Positions 7,141 to 16,081 of a DNA stretch of 29,588 nucleotides are shown here, piece after piece. The notes under the pieces are model-generated. The model had not been told where the DNA came from, ran no database searches, and was given only the letters and a program-made list of their open reading frames with translations. The translations under genes were made by a program, and so were the position numbers. Location of the stretch: the NCBI GenBank assembly GCA_904419095.1, contig CAJFQT010000004.1, positions 1 through 29,588 of the forward strand, written 5' to 3'. Each line of letters begins with the position of its first letter. Position 1 is the first letter of the stretch. This DNA is from an uncultured Clostridia bacterium. GTDB taxonomy: Bacteria > Bacillota > Clostridia > TANB77 > CAG-508.

Positions 7141-7956
7141 ATGAAATTATTTGATAGCCATGCACATTTAGATGATGAAAAATTTAATCAAGACAGAGAA
7201 GAGTTAATAAAAAAAATTGAAGAATCTGATACAACTAACTTTATAACTGCTGGGTATAGTATAGATGGATCTATTAAGGCATTGGAATTGTCTAGAAAAT
7301 ATTCATTTATATATGCAACTGTTGGAATTTCTCCAAATGATATTCCACAATCAGAGGAAGAACTGTGGAAAGATATCAGAAAAATAGAAAACTTAATATT
7401 AGAAGAATTGAAATTAGAAAATACAGATATAAATAAAAGAAAAAAATTAGTTGCAATAGGTGAAATAGGTTTAGATTATTATTGGGAAAAAGATGAAAAA
7501 ATGAAAGAGTTGCAAAGAAAGGCATTTATAAAGCAAATCGAACTTGCAAATAAATATGATTTTCCAATAGTAATACATACACGAGATGCAATTATGGATA
7601 CATTAAATATTCTAAAAAATAATGAGGTAAAGAAGAGAGGAGTATTTCATTGTTGTCCTCAAAATAGAGAATTAATAAAAGAGGCATTAAAGCTTGGATT
7701 TTATATCTCATTTGCGGGACCAATTACTTTTAAAAATTCAAAAAACGCAGATGAAATGATAAACTTAGTTCCAAATGATAGATTATTAATTGAAACAGAT
7801 AGCCCATATCTTGCACCAGAACCTGTTAGAGGTACTCGAAATGATCCTAGAAATGTAAAATTTATTGCTGAAAAAATTGCAAATGTTAAGAATATTTCAT
7901 TAGAAGAAGTTGCAAATATTACATATAATAATGTTAGAGCAATTTTCAATATTTGA
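7141..7956 (+). CDS. tatD: TatD-family metal-dependent hydrolase (DNase)
   Basis: 271 residues of the TatD amidohydrolase fold. Metal ligands are in place: DSHAHLD (His7, His9), GEIGLDYYW (Glu108), VIHTRDA (His146), FHCCP (His170) and ETDSPYL (Asp220). The family usually reads VGxHPH near residue 62; here it is VGISPND, a local departure outside the metal site. TatD proteins are magnesium-dependent 3'-5' exonucleases linked to DNA repair and RNA quality control. The gene follows acpS and probably shares its transcript. The immediate leader has a weak GAGA near the start and a better Shine-Dalgarno beyond a hairpin. Family is certain; the exact substrate is not shown by sequence. Confidence 0.93.
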   Translation: MKLFDSHAHLDDEKFNQDREELIKKIEESDTTNFITAGYSIDGSIKALELSRKYSFIYATVGISPNDIPQSEEELWKDIRKIENLILEELKLENTDINKRKKLVAIGEIGLDYYWEKDEKMKELQRKAFIKQIELANKYDFPIVIHTRDAIMDTLNILKNNEVKKRGVFHCCPQNRELIKEALKLGFYISFAGPITFKNSKNADEMINLVPNDRLLIETDSPYLAPEPVRGTRNDPRNVKFIAEKIANVKNISLEEVANITYNNVRAIFNI

Positions 7957-8093
7957 AAATAGATATTGAAACTAAATCTGGGATTAAATTGTTAGCCAAT
8001 ATTTCATATTAATAAAAATGATACAAAACTATTGAATTTTAAAAACACTTATGCAATAATATAAATGTATGTAATTAGCAAGTTATATTTTTA

Positions 8094-8121
8094 TTGGAAT
8101 TGAACATATTAATATTAAAAT
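8094..8121 (+). promoter_or_regulatory. Possible promoter of the cohesin gene
   Basis: TTGGAA at 8094-8099 and TAAAAT at 8116-8121 with a 16-bp spacer, 29 bp before the start codon. The -35 is imperfect. The three-part module of the LRR genes is not present here. Confidence 0.4.
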
Positions 8122-8150
8122 GAAAAATAAAAGGTGTAGGAGTGAAACAT

Positions 8151-8969
8151 ATGAAAAAGATTAAATTATTATGTATTGCTATTATTATGATAATGTTATT
8201 AACACCATTATCAATGGCAGCAGGAGATAGTTTTAAATTAAGTTTAGAACCAGTATCAAATGAAGTAACAAGGGGAGATACATTTGATGTAAAAGTTTTC
8301 CTAGATGATATACAAGTTGTAAGCGGAGAACAAGGAATTGCAGGATATACTGCAGAATTAACATATGATACAAATATATTGAGTTTAGAAAAAGTTACTG
8401 CAAATTCTGGATGGGAAGCATTGGAAAATGAAGGAGCAGTTATTGTAAATACATCAAATGCTGAAGTTGTAAAACAAAGAACAGAAACAATTGTTTTAAC
8501 ATTTAAAGTAAATGATACTGCAAGTTTTGGAAATACAACTATACAAATTGATAGCATTGAGGGAACATCAATAGCAGAAACAATTGATGGAACAGGAAGC
8601 AGTACAACAATTAGAATTGCTGACAAACAAGACCAAGGTGGAGATGATAATCCAACTGGAAATGAAAATCAGACAGGAGGAAATAACCAAACAGGAAATG
8701 GAAATCAAACAGGTGGAAATGGACAAACAGGAGGAAACAATCAAGGAAATAACACTGGAAATAATGTAGGAGTATCTGGTGGATCAAATAGTGGAAATTC
8801 AAATAGGATAAATACAGTAGTTAATTCTGTAAGTGGAGATAATACTCAAAAAAATAATGGAGGATTACCATATGCAGGAACAGTAGGTTATATTGGAATT
8901 GCAGTAGTAGTATTAATCATTGCAAGTATTGTTTTCTATCATAATTATAAAAAATATAGAAAAGTATAA
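8151..8969 (+). CDS. Surface-anchored single-cohesin protein
   Basis: The ATG at 8151 is chosen because TAGGAG (8137-8142) fits it; the GTG at 8142 overlaps that site. The 272 residues read as: signal peptide 1-23 (ends PLSMA); one cohesin domain at about 26-157 with the typical strands RGDTFDVKVFLDDI, GIAGYTAELTYDTNILSLEKV, ETIVLTFKV and the ending IQIDSIEGTS; a Gly/Asn/Gln/Thr linker (162-218); a second short linker; then LPYAG (239-243), a hydrophobic helix and the basic tail HNYKKYRKV. That ending has the form of a sortase signal, though LPYAG is not the canonical LPXTG, so simple membrane anchoring is an alternative. Cohesins bind dockerins with calcium; three dockerin proteins lie just downstream. 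No enzyme or carbohydrate-binding domain is present. Confidence 0.88.
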   Translation: MKKIKLLCIAIIMIMLLTPLSMAAGDSFKLSLEPVSNEVTRGDTFDVKVFLDDIQVVSGEQGIAGYTAELTYDTNILSLEKVTANSGWEALENEGAVIVNTSNAEVVKQRTETIVLTFKVNDTASFGNTTIQIDSIEGTSIAETIDGTGSSTTIRIADKQDQGGDDNPTGNENQTGGNNQTGNGNQTGGNGQTGGNNQGNNTGNNVGVSGGSNSGNSNRINTVVNSVSGDNTQKNNGGLPYAGTVGYIGIAVVVLIIASIVFYHNYKKYRKV

Positions 8970-9015
8970 TAAGAATATGAATATATAGAAAAATAAGATA
9001 ATTGTTTTGAATGTT

Positions 9016-9057
9016 AAAAAGATATTATTGATTTTTAGATTAATAGTATCTTTTTTT
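9016..9057 (+). terminator. Terminator of the cohesin gene
   Basis: AAAAAGATATTATT (9016-9029) pairs with AATAGTATCTTTTTT (9042-9056) with one mismatch, ending in a T-run. It separates the cohesin gene from LRR1. Confidence 0.7.
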
Positions 9058-9135
9058 CTATGTCTGAAAGTATAGTAATAGTTTAATAATTATATAAAAT
9101 TGTTGAATAATTAGAAAAAAATTGCAATTATTTTA

Positions 9136-9201
9136 TGTAATAAAAATGTAATAAATATTTAATATAAATGTTAAAAAATCCTTGGAAAAGCTTCCGTAAG
9201 T
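9136..9201 (+). promoter_or_regulatory. Upstream regulatory module, copy B (LRR1-LRR2)
   Basis: TGTAAT at 9136, TGTAAT at 9147 and TTTAAT at 9158 form 11-bp-phased repeats; CTTCCGTAAGT is at 9191-9201, again 55 bp from the first repeat. The gene-free stretch 8970-9323 otherwise holds only the cohesin terminator, the promoter and the leader hairpin. Confidence 0.65.
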
Positions 9202-9239
9202 GTGTAAGAAAAATCTTTTAATGCTAAAAATATACTGTA

Positions 9240-9268
9240 TTTACTTTAAATTTAGGTCTTAGTATAAT
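9240..9268 (+). promoter_or_regulatory. Promoter of LRR1-LRR2
   Basis: TTTACT at 9240-9245, a 17-bp spacer and TATAAT at 9263-9268, 49 bp from the start of CTTCCGTAAGT. Confidence 0.7.
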
Positions 9269-9276
9269 TAAGTTGA

Positions 9277-9305
9277 GGAACATTGGGGACACGCCAAAAC
9301 GTTCC
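9277..9305 (+). repeat. Leader hairpin before LRR1
   Basis: GGAAC (9277-9281) and TTGG (9283-9286) pair with CCAA (9294-9297) and GTTCC (9301-9305) around a GGGGACACG-type core. Nearly the same sequence recurs between LRR1 and LRR2 (12524-12552), and a relative follows LRR3 (21852-21880). Confidence 0.6.
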
Positions 9306-9323
9306 CAAAAGAGGGGGAAACTT

Positions 9324-12300
9324 ATGAGAATAAAGAAGTTTGTGAGTTTTATATTAATTATTTTATTTTTTATAGAGATATTAAGTTCAATTGTGCCAAA
9401 AGATGTATTTGCAGTTGAAAATTCTGATAATAATGGAAGTAATAAAATGTCAAGTGAAGAACAAACTAGTGGAGAAATTAGTAGAGAATATGAAATAAAA
9501 GAAGAAGAAACCTGGGATATATCAGAAAATGGTGATGGGAGTGTTATTGCAAAATGGACGTTGAGCGATAAAACATTGAGAATTTCTGGTAATGGAAAAA
9601 TGAAGAACTGGGGAGATAATTATGAAAAAGAAGATTGGCATAATTCACAATATACAAATATAATAGAAAAAGTAATTATAGAGGAAAATGTAATAAAGAT
9701 TGGACAAAGGGCGTTTTATAGATGTTATAATTTATCAAGTATAGAAATTCCGGATAGTATAATAGAAATAGGTAATGGCGCTTTTTCTGGATGTAGAAGT
9801 TTAGCAGATATAGAGATTCCAAAAAGGATAACTAAGATAGAAGATTCTACTTTTTCTGGATGCAGTACTCTAACAAATATAAACTTATCAGAAAATATAA
9901 CATTTATAGATTTTGAAGCTTTTTCTGGATGTATAAATTTAACAAATGTAACTATTCCAAAAAGTGTAGGTGATTTACGATATAATGCATTTGGCGACTG
10001 TAGCAGTTTAGAAAATATAAATGTTGATGAAAATAATAAAAATTATATGAGTGAAAATGGAATTTTATTTAATAAAGGAAAAACTGAAATAATTAAATTT
10101 CCAGAAGCAAAAAAAGATATAATTAATTATGAAATACCAGAAACCGTAACAAGTATAGGTTCTGAAGCATTTTCTGGAGTTAGTAATTTAGAAAGTGTGA
10201 AGATTCCAAATAGTGTAATAAATATAGGAGAATCAGCATTTGAAAATTGCAGTAAACTAGAAAATATAAATATACCAGAAAATGTAACAAAGATAGAAAC
10301 ATATACATTTTTTGGATGTAGTAACTTAAAGAGTATAGAAATTCCAAAAAATATAACAAGCATCGGAATCGGAGGTTTTTCAGAATGCAATAATTTACAA
10401 AAAATAATAATGCCAACAAGTTTAGTAAGTATAGAAACTGTAGCGTTTAAAAATTGTATAAGTTTAAAAGAAATAGATATTCCAAATGAAGTTACAAAAA
10501 TAGATAATTCTGCATTTGATGGATGTAATAATTTAATAAAAATGGAATTTCCAGAATATATAAGAGAAATGGGATTTGTATCTTTCGAAAATAAAATTGT
10601 AATAGTTATAGCAGATAGTGATGCACATAAATATGTGGAAAATAAAAAAATAGCTTATGCTTTAGAAGGAGAAGCAAAAAATATAACAACAGAATACGAA
10701 TTAAAAAAAGAAGAACTTTGGGATATATCAGAAAATGGAGATATGAGTGTTGTTGCAAAATGGGATTTGAATGATAAAACATTAACAATTTCTGGTAGAG
10801 GAAATATGAAAAATTGGAATAATAATGCGTTAAATGATGTTTGGAAAGAAAAATATACAAATTATATAGAGAAAGTGGTTATTGAAGAAGGAATAACCAA
10901 TATTGGAAGTTTTGCACTTATATACTGCAGTAGCTTAACAAGTATAGAAATACCAGAGAGTGTAACTAATATAGAAAGTAATGCTTTTTTAGGATGTAGT
11001 GCTTTAACAAATATAGATATTCCAGAAAATGTAACAGAGATAAAATCTTATACTTTTTCAGACTGTAAAAATTTGAGAAGTATAGAGTTATCAAAAAATG
11101 TAAAAGGTGTAAGTTCTGATGCATTTGATGGTTGTAGTAATTTGGAAAAAATTGAGGTTAATGAGAATAATGAAAAATATATTGATGAAAATGGAATACT
11201 ATTCAATAAACAAAAAACAAAGATAATAAAATATCCTGCAAAAAAATCAGAGGTATCATATTATATACCAGAAGGAGTAACATGGATAGACGGAGGTGCC
11301 TTTCAAGAATGTGACAATTTAGTAAATATTTATATTCCAGAAAGTGTAACAACAATAAGGTGGCAGGCATTTGAAGGGTGTAGTGCTTTAACAAATATAG
11401 AAATTCCAGATACTATAACAGATATAGAATCGTCAACATTTTCAGGATGTAGTAGTTTAGCAAATATAACGGTTCCAGAAAGTGTGACAAATATAAAATG
11501 GGGTGCATTTTCAGGATGTAGTAGTTTAACAAGTATAGAAATTCCTAAAGGAGTAACAAGTATAGAAGATTCTACATTCTCAGGATGTAGTAGTTTAACA
11601 AGTATAAAAATTCCAGAAGGAGTAACAAGCATAGGAACTTATGCATTTGACGGATGTAGTAGTTTAACAAATATACATATTCCAGAAAGTGTAACAGATA
11701 TAGAATGGTCAGCGTTTTCAAATTGTAGTAGTTTAGTAAGTATAAAAATTCCGAATAAGGTGACTACTATAGAAGATCTTACATTTTATAAATGTACTAA
11801 TTTGGAGAGTGTGGAACTACCAGAAAGTATAATAAATGTTAAAATGGGAGCTTTTAATAATTGTACAAATTTAAAGAACCTAATATTGTCAAAAAAAATT
11901 ACAGATATAGATGAGGTTATAGATTCTGGTAACATATATATTATATGTGATGCAACTATATATGCAGTACAAAATAGTGCAGCTCATAAATATGCAGAAG
12001 AACATGAGCAAGGATATATATTAGATAACAAAGGGCCAAATATTAACATTATGACAGATAAAATATTAACAAACAAAAAACAAACCTTAAATATACCTGT
12101 AGAGGTCAAAGATAATTTTGAAGAAGTTGGTGTAGAAGAAGGAACAATAAAATATGCAATAAGTAATAGCAATATAGAAGTTCCATCTGAAGAGGAATTT
12201 ACAAATAATGTCATAGACGGAAACATAGAATACGAAATGCAAGCAGGAAAAAAATATATATGGGTAAAAGCAGAAGATAAATTGGGAAATCAATCAATGG

Positions 12301-12524
12301 CAGTATCAAATGAATTAAAATTACTTATAAAAGGGGACATTAATTTAGATAATAAAATAGATATAACAGATGTTGTACTATTAAAAAGACATTTAATAGC
12401 AGGGAGTAGAACAAACTGGATACTAACAGGAGACAACTTAGAAGCGGCAGATATGAATGAAAATGAAAAAGTTGATATTTCAGATTTATTGCTATTAAAA
12501 AGAGAAGTAGCACAAAACATTTAG
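9324..12524 (+). CDS. Secreted BspA-like LRR protein with dockerin (LRR1)
   Basis: The ATG at 9324 is chosen: AGAGGGGG lies just before it and a signal peptide begins there; the upstream TTG at 9273 reads through the leader hairpin. The 1066 residues comprise a signal peptide (about 1-30, ends VFA), a beta-rich module with TWDISENGDGSVIAKW and LRISGNGKMKNW (61-97), about twelve LRR_5/BspA repeats of 23 residues (IEIPDSIIEIGNGAFSGCRSL type), a second copy of the module (about 457-495), about thirteen more repeats, an Ig-like domain (about 905-1000), and a type I dockerin (1004-1066). The dockerin has two calcium loops, DINLDNKIDITD and DMNENEKVDISD, each followed by LLKR. BspA-like repeats act in adhesion to host proteins or other cells. 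With no anchor of its own, surface retention through a cohesin is inferred. Confidence 0.9.
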   Translation: MRIKKFVSFILIILFFIEILSSIVPKDVFAVENSDNNGSNKMSSEEQTSGEISREYEIKEEETWDISENGDGSVIAKWTLSDKTLRISGNGKMKNWGDNYEKEDWHNSQYTNIIEKVIIEENVIKIGQRAFYRCYNLSSIEIPDSIIEIGNGAFSGCRSLADIEIPKRITKIEDSTFSGCSTLTNINLSENITFIDFEAFSGCINLTNVTIPKSVGDLRYNAFGDCSSLENINVDENNKNYMSENGILFNKGKTEIIKFPEAKKDIINYEIPETVTSIGSEAFSGVSNLESVKIPNSVINIGESAFENCSKLENINIPENVTKIETYTFFGCSNLKSIEIPKNITSIGIGGFSECNNLQKIIMPTSLVSIETVAFKNCISLKEIDIPNEVTKIDNSAFDGCNNLIKMEFPEYIREMGFVSFENKIVIVIADSDAHKYVENKKIAYALEGEAKNITTEYELKKEELWDISENGDMSVVAKWDLNDKTLTISGRGNMKNWNNNALNDVWKEKYTNYIEKVVIEEGITNIGSFALIYCSSLTSIEIPESVTNIESNAFLGCSALTNIDIPENVTEIKSYTFSDCKNLRSIELSKNVKGVSSDAFDGCSNLEKIEVNENNEKYIDENGILFNKQKTKIIKYPAKKSEVSYYIPEGVTWIDGGAFQECDNLVNIYIPESVTTIRWQAFEGCSALTNIEIPDTITDIESSTFSGCSSLANITVPESVTNIKWGAFSGCSSLTSIEIPKGVTSIEDSTFSGCSSLTSIKIPEGVTSIGTYAFDGCSSLTNIHIPESVTDIEWSAFSNCSSLVSIKIPNKVTTIEDLTFYKCTNLESVELPESIINVKMGAFNNCTNLKNLILSKKITDIDEVIDSGNIYIICDATIYAVQNSAAHKYAEEHEQGYILDNKGPNINIMTDKILTNKKQTLNIPVEVKDNFEEVGVEEGTIKYAISNSNIEVPSEEEFTNNVIDGNIEYEMQAGKKYIWVKAEDKLGNQSMAVSNELKLLIKGDINLDNKIDITDVVLLKRHLIAGSRTNWILTGDNLEAADMNENEKVDISDLLLLKREVAQNI

Positions 12525-12552
12525 GAACGTTGGGGACACGTCAAAACGTTCC
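12524..12552 (+). repeat. Hairpin between LRR1 and LRR2
   Basis: GGAACGTT (12524-12531) and AACGTTCC (12545-12552) form a perfect 8-bp stem whose first base is the last base of the LRR1 stop codon. The stretch from here to the LRR2 start closely copies the LRR1 leader (9277 onward). It is followed by CCCAAAAGAGGGGG, the ribosome binding region, not a T-run, so full termination is unlikely. Confidence 0.65.
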
Positions 12553-12568
12553 CAAAAGAGGGGGAATG

Positions 12569-15500
12569 ATGAAAATAAAAAGGTTTGTGAGTTTTATATT
12601 AATTATTTTATTTTTAATAGAGATGTTAAGTTCAATTGTACCAAAAGATGTATTTGCAGTAGAAAATGCAGATATTAATGGGAATACAAAAGCAACTAGT
12701 GAAGAAATTAGTAGAAATTACGAAATAAAAGAAGAAGAAACATGGGATATATCAAAAAATGGTGATGGGAGTGTTATTGCAAAATGGACATTGAGCGATA
12801 AAACATTGAGAATTTCTGGTAAGGGAGATATGAAGAGTTTTTATGAACCTGCGGTAAAAGATGATTATTTTGTTGGATATGATAAGATAATAGAAAATGT
12901 AATAATAGAAGAAGGAATAACAAATATAGGTGACGAGGCGTTTATAGGATTTAGTCGTTTGACAAATATAGAGATTCCAGAAAGTGTAACGGGGATAGGA
13001 TTTTATGCATTTTCTGGATGCAAAAGTTTAACAGAATTTAACTTACCAGAAAATTTATCTATGATACAATTAGGTACATTTGCTGATTGTAGTAGTTTAA
13101 AAAGTATAGAAATTCCTAAAAATGTGGTGAGTATTGGTCAGATAGCTTTTTTGAGGTGTGTTAGCTTAACAAGGATAACTATACCAGAGAGTGTATGGCA
13201 TATATTACCAGAAGCATTTAGTGGATGTGAAAATTTGCAAGAAATAACTATTCCTCAAAATACAACTTCTATAGAAGAAGGAATATTTAATGGATGTAAA
13301 AAATTAAAAACAGTAGAAGTTGCTGCTGGAAACAAGAATTTTACAAGTGAGAATGGAATTTTTTATAATAAAAATAAGACTGAATTAATAAAATATCCAA
13401 GTGAAAATAATACAGAAACAATATATGAAATACCAGAAAGTGTAACTTGTATAGCAGAAAATGCATTTGAAGAAAATAAATATTTAGAGAATATAAAGAT
13501 ACCAGAAACTGTAACTAGTATTGGAGAATCTGCTTTTGAAGGATGTAGTAAACTAGTGACTATGAAACTACCAGAAAACTTAACAAATATAGAAACATCT
13601 ACATTTAAAGGATGTAATAGTTTAACAAGTGTAGAATTACCAGAAACTATAACAAATATAGGAAAATCTGCATTTGAAGAATGTAGTGCATTAACTTCTA
13701 TAAAATTACCAGAAAGATTAACAAGCATAGGAGAAGCTATTTTTAAAGGATGTAGTAATTTAGTAAATGTAGAAATATCAGAAAATGTAACAAGTATAGG
13801 AGCAAGTGCTTTTTCAGGTTGTAGTAATTTAAAAGATTTGAAAATTTCAGATAATGTAACGAATATAGATACAGGAGCTTTTAATAGTGTAAAGAATTTA
13901 ATTGTAACAGCTGATAGTATTGCACATGAATATGTAGAAAGAGAAAATATTCCATATATATTGATAGGAGAAGCACAAAACATAGAAACAAACAATGAAA
14001 TAAAAAAAGAAGAAACTTGGGATATTTCAGAAAATGGAGATAAGACTGTAATTGCAAAATGGACATTAGAGAATAAAACGTTAACAATTTCTGGTAAAGG
14101 AAAGATGAAAAATTGGAATTCTGCATCAAGCAGAGATGTATGGCGTGATGGATATAAAAATGTATTAGAAAATGTGTTGATAGGAGAAGGAATAACAAGT
14201 GTTGGAACATATGCTTTTTATGAATGTGAACTATTAAAAAATATAACATTGCCAGAAAGTTTAACAGAAATAAATGATTATGCATTTTTTAAGTGTAGAG
14301 CTTTAACAAAAGTAGAAATTCCAGAAACAGTGTTGGATATTGGAGGTAATGCATTCGGAAGATGTACAAATTTGATTAGTATTCAAATACCAAAGAATAT
14401 AGAAGTTATATCAAATAATGTATTTTACGGTTGTAGTAGCTTAACCAATATAAACATACCGGAAAATGTATTTCTTATAAATTATAATGCTTTTGATGGA
14501 TGTACAAATCTAACTAAAATAGAAGTAGATGAAAAGAATAAAAATTATATTGATGAAGAAGGTATATTATTTAATAAACAAAAAACAGAAATTATAAAAT
14601 ATCCAGCTGGGAAGAAAGATAAAACAATATACAAAATACCAGAAACAGTAACAATGCTTGTTAGAAATGTATTTAAAGACTGTATAAGCTTGATAAGTAT
14701 AGAAATACCCAAAAACGTGACAAGAATAGGAGAATCTGCTTTTGAAGGGTGTAGCAGTTTAAAAAATTTAAAAATACCAGAAAATGTAACAAGAATAGAA
14801 GATTCTGCCTTTAAAAATTGTACAGCTTTAATAGAAATGAATATACCTAATGGAGTAAGTACAATAGAAGAATATATGTTTTATGGATGCAGTAATTTAA
14901 CAAAAATAGAAATACCAGAAAGTGTAACAAGTATAGAAAGAAGTGCATTTTCAGATTGTAGTATGTTGATAAATATAAAATTACCTGAAGGAATAACTAG
15001 TATAAATAATGCAGTATTTTCTGGATGTAGTAGTATAAAAAATATAGATATACCCGAAAATGTGATAAGTATAGGAGGATTTGCGTTTTCAGAATGTAAT
15101 AGTTTAATAGAAATGAAGCTTCCAGAAGATTTAACTTCTATAGGATCATATGCATTTTATGGATGTAATAGTTTGACAAAAGTAGAAATTCCAGAAAATA
15201 TAACAACTATAGAACCATTCACATTTGAACTCTGCCCTAATTTAAAAAGTATAACATTATCTAAGAAAATTACGATGATTAATGCAGATATAATAATAGA
15301 TGATGAAACGATTATCTATACAACCCCAAATAGTGTAGCTCATAAATATGCAGAGGAAAAAGGACAAGGATATATTTTAGATGAAAAGGGACCAGATATA
15401 AATATTTTGATAGATAAGATATTAACAAATCAAAAACAAATTTTAAATATACCAGTAGAGGTAAAAGATAATTATGAAGAAGTAGGTGTAAAAGAAAAAA

Positions 15501-15880
15501 GTATTAAATACGCAATAAGTGATAGTAATATAGAAGCACCATCTGAAGAAGAATTTACAAATACTGTCATAGATGGAAACATAGAATATGAAATGCAAGC
15601 AGGAAAAAAATATATATGGGTAAAAGCAGAAGATAAATTGGGAAATCAATCAATAACAGTATCAAATGAATTAAAATTACTTATAAATGGAGACATTAAT
15701 GTAGATAATAAAATAGATATAACAGATGTTGTACTATTAAAAAGACACTTAATAGCAGGAAATAGAACAAATTGGATATTAACAGGAGATAACTTAGAAG
15801 CAGCAGATATGAATGAAAATGAAAAAGTAGATATATCAGATTTGTTGTTATTAAAAAGAGAAGTAGCACAAAACATATAG
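12569..15880 (+). CDS. Secreted BspA-like LRR protein with dockerin (LRR2)
   Basis: The second of two adjacent ATGs (12566, 12569) is favoured by ribosome binding site spacing and by the MKIKRFVSFI start shared with LRR1. The 1103 residues have the LRR1 layout: signal peptide ending VFA, TWDIS module, about thirteen 23-residue repeats, a second TWDIS module (near nt 14000), about fourteen more repeats, an Ig-like domain and a dockerin whose last 60 residues nearly equal those of LRR1 (DINVDNKIDITD, DMNENEKVDISD). It has no promoter of its own: only 44 bp part it from LRR1, so the two are probably one transcript. The repeats differ more from each other than in LRR3, so this is an older or less homogenised copy. 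The gene arose by tandem duplication with its leader hairpin. The role is inferred as surface adhesion; the ligand is unknown. Confidence 0.9.
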   Translation: MKIKRFVSFILIILFLIEMLSSIVPKDVFAVENADINGNTKATSEEISRNYEIKEEETWDISKNGDGSVIAKWTLSDKTLRISGKGDMKSFYEPAVKDDYFVGYDKIIENVIIEEGITNIGDEAFIGFSRLTNIEIPESVTGIGFYAFSGCKSLTEFNLPENLSMIQLGTFADCSSLKSIEIPKNVVSIGQIAFLRCVSLTRITIPESVWHILPEAFSGCENLQEITIPQNTTSIEEGIFNGCKKLKTVEVAAGNKNFTSENGIFYNKNKTELIKYPSENNTETIYEIPESVTCIAENAFEENKYLENIKIPETVTSIGESAFEGCSKLVTMKLPENLTNIETSTFKGCNSLTSVELPETITNIGKSAFEECSALTSIKLPERLTSIGEAIFKGCSNLVNVEISENVTSIGASAFSGCSNLKDLKISDNVTNIDTGAFNSVKNLIVTADSIAHEYVERENIPYILIGEAQNIETNNEIKKEETWDISENGDKTVIAKWTLENKTLTISGKGKMKNWNSASSRDVWRDGYKNVLENVLIGEGITSVGTYAFYECELLKNITLPESLTEINDYAFFKCRALTKVEIPETVLDIGGNAFGRCTNLISIQIPKNIEVISNNVFYGCSSLTNINIPENVFLINYNAFDGCTNLTKIEVDEKNKNYIDEEGILFNKQKTEIIKYPAGKKDKTIYKIPETVTMLVRNVFKDCISLISIEIPKNVTRIGESAFEGCSSLKNLKIPENVTRIEDSAFKNCTALIEMNIPNGVSTIEEYMFYGCSNLTKIEIPESVTSIERSAFSDCSMLINIKLPEGITSINNAVFSGCSSIKNIDIPENVISIGGFAFSECNSLIEMKLPEDLTSIGSYAFYGCNSLTKVEIPENITTIEPFTFELCPNLKSITLSKKITMINADIIIDDETIIYTTPNSVAHKYAEEKGQGYILDEKGPDINILIDKILTNQKQILNIPVEVKDNYEEVGVKEKSIKYAISDSNIEAPSEEEFTNTVIDGNIEYEMQAGKKYIWVKAEDKLGNQSITVSNELKLLINGDINVDNKIDITDVVLLKRHLIAGNRTNWILTGDNLEAADMNENEKVDISDLLLLKREVAQNI

Positions 15881-15938
15881 TTGATTTTTGAGATTTGAAT
15901 TAAATTTTATATATAATATAAATAATAAGGAATAAAAG

Positions 15939-16023
15939 AAAAGTTTTTATTATACAAAAATGTTATGAAAGAACGTTACTACTATGAAAATATAAATAAC
16001 AAAAAAGTATAATAAAAACTTTT
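15939..16023. repeat. 17-bp inverted repeat upstream of the AAA/nuclease gene
   Basis: AAAAGTTTTTATTATAC (15939-15955) has a perfect inverted partner at 16007-16023, with a 51-nt loop that can pair further (TGTTAT 15961-15966 with ATAACA 15996-16001). A T-rich tail follows. It may end the LRR2 transcript, or be a small palindromic element; no target duplication was seen. Confidence 0.6.
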
Positions 16024-16081
16024 TATATTTATTGCTAAAAGAGAGAAAATATAGTAGAATACAATAAAGGAGGAGATATGA

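Noticed and set aside
8075..8626. 183-codon minus-strand frame over the cohesin gene
   Set aside because: It overlaps the well-supported cohesin gene, has no ribosome binding site, and its composition is that of an antisense read.
9136..9268. A riboswitch (for example cyclic di-GMP type) upstream of LRR1
   Set aside because: The conserved words lie upstream of the likely promoter, the linkers are not conserved or paired in common, and no known riboswitch core was recognised.
9273..9323. Upstream TTG start extending LRR1 by 17 residues (likewise TTG 12530 for LRR2 and ATG 18106 for LRR3)
   Set aside because: The extensions translate leader sequence, including the hairpins of LRR1 and LRR2, are not similar between all three, and lack ribosome binding sites. 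The internal ATGs follow AGAGGGG and start typical signal peptides.
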